From Marinoscillum sp964351625 (lineage in GTDB: Bacteria; Bacteroidota; Bacteroidia; Cytophagales; Cyclobacteriaceae), in the NCBI GenBank assembly GCA_964351625.1, contig CAYGOV010000003.1, positions 1-64,000 on the forward strand: DNA of 64,000 bases, written 5' to 3'. The notes beneath the pieces are model-generated. The model saw nothing but the letters and a program-made list of their open reading frames with translations, did not search any database and was not told the origin of the DNA. This document shows positions 57,857 through 64,000 of this stretch, piece by piece; positions within the stretch are counted from its first letter, which is position 1, and each line of letters begins with the position of its first letter. Position numbers and translations under genes: made by a program.

Positions 57857-60586
57857 ATGAAGAAATTCTACCTACTCATACTTTTCACATTTCAAATACT
57901 ATGGGTAAGTGCTCAAAGTGCGGCAATCACGCCTAGAATTCAACCAGATTTTTTCTCACCTGATGAGCAAATAGAAATCACTTATGATGTCACCGGAAAC
58001 GCACTGAGTAGTCTATCTGACGCCTATCTTTGGCTTTGGCTCCCGGACAATACTTCAGCAAGTGTCCCGTCAAATGTCAACCCAGCTAATACTAATACTA
58101 CAGCTACAAATCCTGCCAAATTCACCAAAGTAGAGAATGGTGGTCAGGTGTTTTTTAAAATATCTCTTACTCTTACAGATTTTACGAGCCAACCAAAGTC
58201 GGCAATTACCAAAGTTGGTATTCTATTAAAGGGCAACGATTGGTCAAATGGACAAACAACTGATTTTGTATTTGAGATCACTAGTGGATATGCCTTGAAA
58301 GTTGTCAGTCCTATTCAAAATTTTAAGTTTTACAATGCTAGCGCTACTGTTGAATTTGATGCGAGCGCATCAGAAAGCTCTGATTTCACCTTATACCATG
58401 ACGATGTAATTGTTACTTCTGTAAATGCAGTAACTCAATTTGACTACTCATTCAGTGTAGTGGCAGACGGTGCAGCGCATGAACTTTATCTAGAATCGAC
58501 TAATGGTACCACAACAAAGTCATTTAAGCATGCCTATGTGGTAGATCCACAATCGGAGATTTCTCCTATTCCATCGGGATTGAAAAATGGAGCCAATTAC
58601 AAGGACGGTACATGTTTGACGCTTGTCTTAACTGCACCTAATAAGTCGAATGTTTATGTCCTAGGAGACTTTAACGACTGGTCTTTAAATCAAGCGTATT
58701 TAATGAAAAAGGATGGTGATAAATTTTGGATTGATATTTCTGGACTAACATCTGGTAAGGAGTATTTGTATCAATATTTGATAGATGGAAAGGTCACGAT
58801 AGCAGATCCTTACACCAATAAAGTAATTTCTTCCTTCGACGATGGGCAAATAAGGGAAGAAAATAGATATCCCGATTTAATAGAATTTCCAGAAGCGGGC
58901 TTTCAGGAAGTTTCTGTTATTAATACAGCAAAGACACCATATAATTGGACAGATGACACCTTTCAAAAACCAGCCAAGGAGAAACTCGTCATTTATGAAT
59001 TGTTGGTTCGTGATTTCACAGAAGATCGTAGTTACAGAGCAGTAATAGATCGACTTGACTATTTAGATTCATTGGGCATCAACGCGATTGAATTAATGCC
59101 AGTGAATGAATTTGAAGGCAATTTGAGTTGGGGTTATAATCCTTCTTTTAAACTAGCCATTGACAAGTTCTATGGTACAGAAAATGACCTTAAGGAACTC
59201 GTAGATAAAGCACACAGTAGAGGTATGGCGGTTATTTTGGACATGGTAATGAATCATCATTTCGGAAGAAGCCCTCTTGTGAAAATGGATGCAAGCGGAG
59301 ATTTTGGGCCACCAACATCTACCAATCCATGGTTCAACGTTACACCAAAGCATGACTTCAATGTTGGATATGATTTCAACCACGAGAGTCAGTATACGAA
59401 AGAATACTTAGATGAAGTAGTCACGTACTGGACGCGTGAATATCATGTGGATGGCTACAGATTTGATTTGTCAAAAGGATTTACGCAGAAGAATACCTTG
59501 GGGAATGTTGGTCTTTGGGGCCAATATGATGCGTCTCGGGTCGCAATTTTAGAGCGAATGGCTGATGTTATTTGGGAGCAGGACCCAGAGACATATGTGA
59601 TCTTGGAGCACCTCGGAGATAACAGTGAAGAGAAAGTACTTGCAGATTATGGAATGATGCTTTGGGGACATATGAATAGTGTTTATCGAAGCACGGCTAA
59701 GGGCAATGCCTCAGATATAGGATGGTTGTACCATGGTGAGCGCTCATGGAGCAAACCTCATGTGGTAGGCTATATGGAAAGTCATGATGAGGAGCGTGTA
59801 ATGTGGGACTTGGCAAGATCTAGCAAGAATTCATTCGAAGATCAGATGAATCGATTAAAGTTAAATGCAGCCTTCTTTTTCTTTGTTCCAGGACCAAAAA
59901 TGGTATGGCAGTTTGGTGAGTTTGGTTATGATGTGGAGCTTAATGATGACCGTTTGGCCATCAAGCCAACCAAATGGGAATATCTTGAAGATAAAGAACG
60001 CTTGAGACTTTTTGCTACGTATCAATCATTGATAAACTTGAAAACAAAGACTGACTTAATCGAAGATGCCAATTTCACTTGGGAGCCTGAAGGATCAATA
60101 AAATGGATCAATTATGGTGGGTCTGGAACAAAGATTAGTGTGTTTGGTAACTTCAGTAAAACAGATAAAACAGGTAATCCGCATTTTGTTCAAGCAGGAG
60201 AATGGTATAACTATTTTACAGGTGAGAAGATTTCCATATCAGATCCAAATGAGGAAATCGAGCTCCGACCAGGCGAGTTTTATATCTACACCTCTGAGAT
60301 CATTGATAATTTCATAGCGATCGACCCAGTTGATTTTTTAACCCCAGTAGTAGATAATCTCTCGACTGTAAAAATATTTCCAAATCCCTCATCAGAATTT
60401 ATAACTGTAAGTGGTGAAGGCGAAAGAGAGATAAGCATATTGGATCTTACTGGCAAAACAATAATACATGTTGGTAGCAAATTGAAAAATGAAGTTATTG
60501 ATATAAGCATGCTCGATTCTGGTGTGTATATGATTAAGATTCATTCTGAAAAGGGTGACCTGACAAGAAGATTGGTTAAGAATTAA
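57857..60586 (+). CDS. secreted GH13 alpha-amylase with T9SS sorting domain
   Basis: This 909-aa protein has a signal peptide (MKKFYLLILFTFQILWVSAQ), N-terminal beta domains, and a CBM48-like module (~265-330, VYVLGDFNDWSLNQAYLMKK, 'YLYQYLIDGK'). The GH13 barrel has the nucleophile Asp537 (DGYRFDLSKGF), acid/base Glu584 (YVILEHLGD) and the third Asp644 (ESHDEERV), with 'AVILDMVMNHHFG' as region I. The last ~75 residues are a T9SS tail (IFPNPSSEFITVSGEGEREI ... 'DSGVYMIKIHSEKGDLTRRL'). It hydrolyses alpha-1,4-glucan at the surface or outside the cell. SusG, the Bacteroides counterpart, is instead a lipoprotein. Confidence 0.94.
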   Translation: MKKFYLLILFTFQILWVSAQSAAITPRIQPDFFSPDEQIEITYDVTGNALSSLSDAYLWLWLPDNTSASVPSNVNPANTNTTATNPAKFTKVENGGQVFFKISLTLTDFTSQPKSAITKVGILLKGNDWSNGQTTDFVFEITSGYALKVVSPIQNFKFYNASATVEFDASASESSDFTLYHDDVIVTSVNAVTQFDYSFSVVADGAAHELYLESTNGTTTKSFKHAYVVDPQSEISPIPSGLKNGANYKDGTCLTLVLTAPNKSNVYVLGDFNDWSLNQAYLMKKDGDKFWIDISGLTSGKEYLYQYLIDGKVTIADPYTNKVISSFDDGQIREENRYPDLIEFPEAGFQEVSVINTAKTPYNWTDDTFQKPAKEKLVIYELLVRDFTEDRSYRAVIDRLDYLDSLGINAIELMPVNEFEGNLSWGYNPSFKLAIDKFYGTENDLKELVDKAHSRGMAVILDMVMNHHFGRSPLVKMDASGDFGPPTSTNPWFNVTPKHDFNVGYDFNHESQYTKEYLDEVVTYWTREYHVDGYRFDLSKGFTQKNTLGNVGLWGQYDASRVAILERMADVIWEQDPETYVILEHLGDNSEEKVLADYGMMLWGHMNSVYRSTAKGNASDIGWLYHGERSWSKPHVVGYMESHDEERVMWDLARSSKNSFEDQMNRLKLNAAFFFFVPGPKMVWQFGEFGYDVELNDDRLAIKPTKWEYLEDKERLRLFATYQSLINLKTKTDLIEDANFTWEPEGSIKWINYGGSGTKISVFGNFSKTDKTGNPHFVQAGEWYNYFTGEKISISDPNEEIELRPGEFYIYTSEIIDNFIAIDPVDFLTPVVDNLSTVKIFPNPSSEFITVSGEGEREISILDLTGKTIIHVGSKLKNEVIDISMLDSGVYMIKIHSEKGDLTRRLVKN

Positions 60587-60606
60587 ATTAACGTAAAGTG
60601 AAGCGT

Positions 60607-63600
60607 ATGAAGAAGTATTTAAGTTTTTTGAAAGGGATTTTGGGTCGCTCCATTGCTGTGGCTGGAATCACTTTTATGTGCCTGTTCCCTGGACAGTCTT
60701 TCGCTCAAGAGCGAACAGTATCAGGGACTATAATTGATGAATCTGATGGGGTCGGTATCCCTGGGGTTACAGTCCTTATAAAAGGGACTTCAACTGGTAC
60801 GACGACAGATTTTGATGGAAACTTCAAGTTGGCTGTGTCTGACGAAGCTGTATTGGTTTTGTCATTTATAGGATACCAAACTCAGGAAGTAGCTGTTGGT
60901 TCTAGGTCGATAATCGATGTTAGTATGGCGCTAGATATTGAAGAACTCGCAGAAGTAGTAGTCATTGGCTATGGTAAAGTTGAGAAAGGTGACGTTACCG
61001 GTGTGGTTAATAAAATCGATTCTAAACAGTTCAACAGAGGGATGATGACTTCTCCTGAGCAACTGATAGCTGGTAAAGTAGCAGGGGTACAAATCACGTC
61101 TAATGATGGTTCTCCGGGTGGAGGAATATCTATAAGAATGCGTGGTGGAACATCTCTGAATGCAAGTAATGATCCTTTGTTTGTAGTGGATGGAATTCCG
61201 CTTGATGGAGGTGGCGTTGCTGGTGGTAGAAACCCATTGAACTTTATCAACCCTTCGGATATTGCTGATATTACGGTATTAAAGGATGCATCTGCAGCTG
61301 CTATCTATGGTTCTCGAGGTGCAAATGGCGTTATCATTATTACCACCAAAACGGGTAAGCCAGGTAAGGTTCAAATTTCTTATGATGGTTCCTATTCGGT
61401 TAGTAACATTGTAGACCGTGTGAGAATGCTCACAACGCCGGAATTTCGTGCGACAGTTGAAAATGAAGGCAAGCGAAATTTTGATGACTTAGGTGAGTCT
61501 GATACCGACTGGCTTGATGAGGTGCTACAAACAGCTCAAGGCCAAAACCATAACGTAGGTGTTTCCTTTGGTGGAGCAAGCTATAATGGTCGTGTATCAG
61601 TAAATTATCAAAACCTAGATGGTATTCTGAAAACTTCTAATACAGAACGTTTGGCTGGTTCAGTGAACTTGACTAAGTACTTTTTGAAGAAAGACCTTAC
61701 CCTTAACTTCAATATGAAAAGTACCATTACAAATAACCGCTTTGCTCCAAATGTAGTAGGTGGGGCTTTGGTTTTTGATCCGACTCAAGCGATATATGCT
61801 GAGGATTCCACTACGGGAGGTTATTTTGAATTTTCAAACCCTTTAGCTCCTGCTAATCCAGTGGCTACAATTGATCAAATATTTAATATTGGTAGAACTC
61901 AGAGAAATCTAATCGGTGCAAGTGCTGTCTATAATCTGCCGTTTATTAAAGGATTGTCAGTGAAAGTGAATTATGCTTTAGACATGGCTGAAGGTTATAG
62001 TCAAGTAAGTTCTTTACCAAATGCCAAAGTAGGTCGAAATAGGGGTGGGTTTAGCTATTACCAAGATTCTAAGAGAAGTAATTTGGTTGAGGCATATGTC
62101 AATTACAATACAAAGCTTTCATTTGGTAAGGCAGATTTTATTGCGGGTTATTCCTATCAAGATTTCACCACCTCTGTAAATAAAAGCTATTCGCTTGCTG
62201 AACCTGATACGATCAACTACGGCTTGCTGAATATTTCAGATCCACTGACTTTTTTAACAAATGGAGAATTGGATGATCGTCTTCGATACTTTCAAACTCC
62301 ATTGACAAACAATCTTGAAAATCGATTGATTTCATTTTGGGGGAGAGCGAATTTCTCAGTTTTGGATAAATACTTGGTCACTTTCACGTTGCGTCGGGAT
62401 GGATCAACAAGGTTTGGTAAATCAAATCGCTGGGGACTATTTCCTTCTTTGGCACTTGGCTGGAGGATATTGGATGAGTCATTTGCAGATCCATTGAAAG
62501 GCGTCTTCTCTGACCTTAAGTTGCGAGTGAGTTATGGGGTAACTGGTAATCAAGGAATCGGCGATTACCTCTATGTGAATCTTTATGAGCCAGGCGGCGA
62601 GAGAGCCCAATACATTTTAGGTGGAGATACTATCAAAACTTATCGTCCAAATGCTGTAGATCCGGATATTAAATGGGAAGAAACTACGTCTTTCAATGCT
62701 GGTCTAGATTACGGATTGTTTGGAGGTAGGTTATATGGTTCATTAGACGTCTACAGAAAACTTACTACAGATCTTCTTTTCAATATCGCATTCCCAATTG
62801 GTACACTTACCGGTGATAGAGCTGTTACAAATATTGGAGAGTTGGAAAATAAGGGGATTGAGTTAATGGTAAATTCAGTTGCAATAGATAAATCTGATGT
62901 GAAATTGAATCTGACTTTTAATGCTGCAATAAACAAGAATGAAATTCTGAAATTAGACAACTCAAACCTTCCTGATTTCCAAGGCTACACTACAGGTGGT
63001 ATCTCTGGTGATGTGGGACAGAGCGTTCAGATTCTTAGAGTTGGTTATCCGGCAAATTCATTCTTTGTATACGAACACAGAATGGTGAATGGTGCCCCAA
63101 TATCCGACAATGTTGATTTCAATGGAGACAAGGTGAAAAATGATCTTGATGTCTATATAGATCAAAATGATGATGGAAGAATCAATGAAGATGACTTGCG
63201 TCCATACAAGCGTCCTGCTCCTGATTTTATATTAGGGTTGACTGGAAATCTTCAATACAAAAAGTTTGATGTTGCCATGACTTTTAGAAGTCAAATTGGG
63301 GGCTATGTATACAATAACGTGGAATCTCAATACGGTGCCTATGAAGGTGTTAATAACCCATTTGCACCAAATAATATTCACATTTCTGCTTATGACAATG
63401 ACTTCACTGATCGTCAGTTGCTATCTGACATTTATGTTGAAAACGCTTCCTTCTTAAAGCTTGACAACATCACACTAGGGTACAATTTTGACCTTGGCAG
63501 TAAAATAAAGAGCAGAGCTTACTTCACAGCGTCTAACTTAATGACAATTACAGGTTACAATGGATTGGACCCTGAAGCTGGGATAGGTGGTATCGATAAC

Positions 63601-63657
63601 AATCTGTATCCAAGATCAAGAACGTTTGTTGTGGGAGTAAATGTTAATTTCAATTGA
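60607..63657 (+). CDS. susC: SusC-like TonB-dependent outer-membrane transporter
   Basis: The protein has 1016 aa from ATG 60607 (a GTG nine bases upstream is in frame). A signal peptide is followed by a carboxypeptidase-like beta domain (~35-115, TVSGTIIDESDGVGIPGVTV, 'STGTTTDFDGNFKL'), a TonB-box region ('LAEVVVIGYG'), a plug (~125-235, 'RGGTSLNASNDPLFVVDGIP', 'SAAAIYGSRGANGVIIITTK'), and a 22-strand type barrel ending in an aromatic residue region ('RSRTFVVGVNVNFN'). It imports oligosaccharides captured by SusD, using TonB energy. It lies 20 bases after the amylase gene and 8 before susD, so they are one operon. Confidence 0.96.
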   Translation: MKKYLSFLKGILGRSIAVAGITFMCLFPGQSFAQERTVSGTIIDESDGVGIPGVTVLIKGTSTGTTTDFDGNFKLAVSDEAVLVLSFIGYQTQEVAVGSRSIIDVSMALDIEELAEVVVIGYGKVEKGDVTGVVNKIDSKQFNRGMMTSPEQLIAGKVAGVQITSNDGSPGGGISIRMRGGTSLNASNDPLFVVDGIPLDGGGVAGGRNPLNFINPSDIADITVLKDASAAAIYGSRGANGVIIITTKTGKPGKVQISYDGSYSVSNIVDRVRMLTTPEFRATVENEGKRNFDDLGESDTDWLDEVLQTAQGQNHNVGVSFGGASYNGRVSVNYQNLDGILKTSNTERLAGSVNLTKYFLKKDLTLNFNMKSTITNNRFAPNVVGGALVFDPTQAIYAEDSTTGGYFEFSNPLAPANPVATIDQIFNIGRTQRNLIGASAVYNLPFIKGLSVKVNYALDMAEGYSQVSSLPNAKVGRNRGGFSYYQDSKRSNLVEAYVNYNTKLSFGKADFIAGYSYQDFTTSVNKSYSLAEPDTINYGLLNISDPLTFLTNGELDDRLRYFQTPLTNNLENRLISFWGRANFSVLDKYLVTFTLRRDGSTRFGKSNRWGLFPSLALGWRILDESFADPLKGVFSDLKLRVSYGVTGNQGIGDYLYVNLYEPGGERAQYILGGDTIKTYRPNAVDPDIKWEETTSFNAGLDYGLFGGRLYGSLDVYRKLTTDLLFNIAFPIGTLTGDRAVTNIGELENKGIELMVNSVAIDKSDVKLNLTFNAAINKNEILKLDNSNLPDFQGYTTGGISGDVGQSVQILRVGYPANSFFVYEHRMVNGAPISDNVDFNGDKVKNDLDVYIDQNDDGRINEDDLRPYKRPAPDFILGLTGNLQYKKFDVAMTFRSQIGGYVYNNVESQYGAYEGVNNPFAPNNIHISAYDNDFTDRQLLSDIYVENASFLKLDNITLGYNFDLGSKIKSRAYFTASNLMTITGYNGLDPEAGIGGIDNNLYPRSRTFVVGVNVNFN

Positions 63658-63665
63658 TAGAAATT

Positions 63666-64000
63666 ATGAAAAAGATATATTCATTAATACTAATATTTTC
63701 TCTTGGTGCATGTACAGATTTAGATCTTGTGCCCAAGAATGGCTTGACAGAGGGCATTGCCTTTGAAAACTTTGATGGTTACAAAGGGTACATTGCCAAA
63801 GTATACGCATCTCTGACTTTGACAGGACAGCAGGGACCTGCAGGAAGACCTGACCTTACCATCATTAATGATGAAGGATTCTCTAGTTACTTAAGAGTTT
63901 ACTGGAAAGCTCAGGAATTAACCACTGACGAAGCAATAATTGCATGGACTGATAGCGGGATTCGTGATTTGCATTCTCATCTATGGGGTTCTGATAATCA
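63666..64000 (+). CDS. susD: SusD-like glucan-binding lipoprotein (N-terminal part)
   Basis: ATG 63666 starts 8 bases after the susC stop; the gene runs out of the window after ~111 codons. The lipoprotein signal (MKKIYSLILIFSLGAC, Cys16) is followed by the typical SusD opening 'TDLDLVPKNGLTEGIAFENF', then 'YKGYIAKVYASLTLTGQQGP' and 'LTTDEAIIAWTDSGIRDLHS', the first TPR helices. It forms the lid of the SusC transporter and captures oligosaccharides at the surface. Confidence 0.93.
   Translation, partial: MKKIYSLILIFSLGACTDLDLVPKNGLTEGIAFENFDGYKGYIAKVYASLTLTGQQGPAGRPDLTIINDEGFSSYLRVYWKAQELTTDEAIIAWTDSGIRDLHSHLWGSDN

Overview
The window is a chromosomal segment of a marine-type Bacteroidota (Cytophagales-like) bacterium. 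The grounds are type IX secretion (T9SS) sorting domains at the C-termini of three proteins, a SusC/SusD/SusE-type starch locus, a PorE-like OmpA/PD40 protein, a Lacal_2735-family small protein, Tex, FabH and a pyruvate dehydrogenase E2 with two lipoyl domains. Genes are tightly packed, with little sign of Shine-Dalgarno use, as is usual for the phylum. The species cannot be named from the sequence alone.

Layout. 1-380 is the end of a cadherin-like T9SS cargo protein. About 400-22,845 is an accessory island that ends beside an initiator tRNA-fMet gene (22846-22918, minus). At its right end it carries a tyrosine recombinase (21469-22683), an excisionase-like winged-HTH protein, and a primase-helicase whose zinc-ribbon ligands are mostly lost (16509-19532). 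Immediately downstream of the primase-helicase lie about ten TGCAC/GTGCA iterons (16257-16458). No capsid, portal, terminase or relaxase gene is visible, so the backbone looks like a self-replicating integrative or satellite-type element. Its cargo is defence-like: a complete type I restriction-modification operon (hsdR, an unknown nuclease-like gene, hsdM, hsdS), then a PutAbiC-like membrane protein, a small PIN-like protein, a remnant of a second hsdS, a RelA/SpoT-domain alarmone synthetase homologue and a GIY-YIG nuclease. Further left is a plus-strand operon encoding a 732-residue PD-(D/E)XK-like protein, a prokaryotic viperin (pVip) and a CMP-kinase-like nucleotide kinase. That operon ends in a strong terminator and is bracketed by diverged repeats.

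22.9-31.4 kb is core chromosome: an exported protein of unknown function, topA, a SixA-type phosphatase, a TlpA-type thioredoxin, tex and a small lipoprotein. 31.7-40.5 kb is one 2937-codon secreted beta-repeat protein with a T9SS tail. It lies between the intact rsmE 3' end and a decayed second copy of that end. 40.6-54.8 kb continues with core genes: rsmE, a class IV aminotransferase, a sulfotransferase-like protein, two alpha/beta hydrolases, a MORN-repeat protein, fabH, two PorE-like paralogues, an HMCES/YedK homologue lacking key catalytic residues, the PDH E2 gene and hslV.

54.8-64.0 kb is a starch or alpha-glucan utilisation locus: a LacI-type regulator divergent from a SusE/F-like lipoprotein, a T9SS-sorted GH13 amylase, SusC and the start of SusD. 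The spacer between regulator and operon holds a LacI-style palindrome and a second, AT-rich inverted repeat. The best candidates for something little described are the nuclease-like/pVip/kinase module, the hsdR-hsdM intervening gene, and the island itself as a defence-loaded replicating element.
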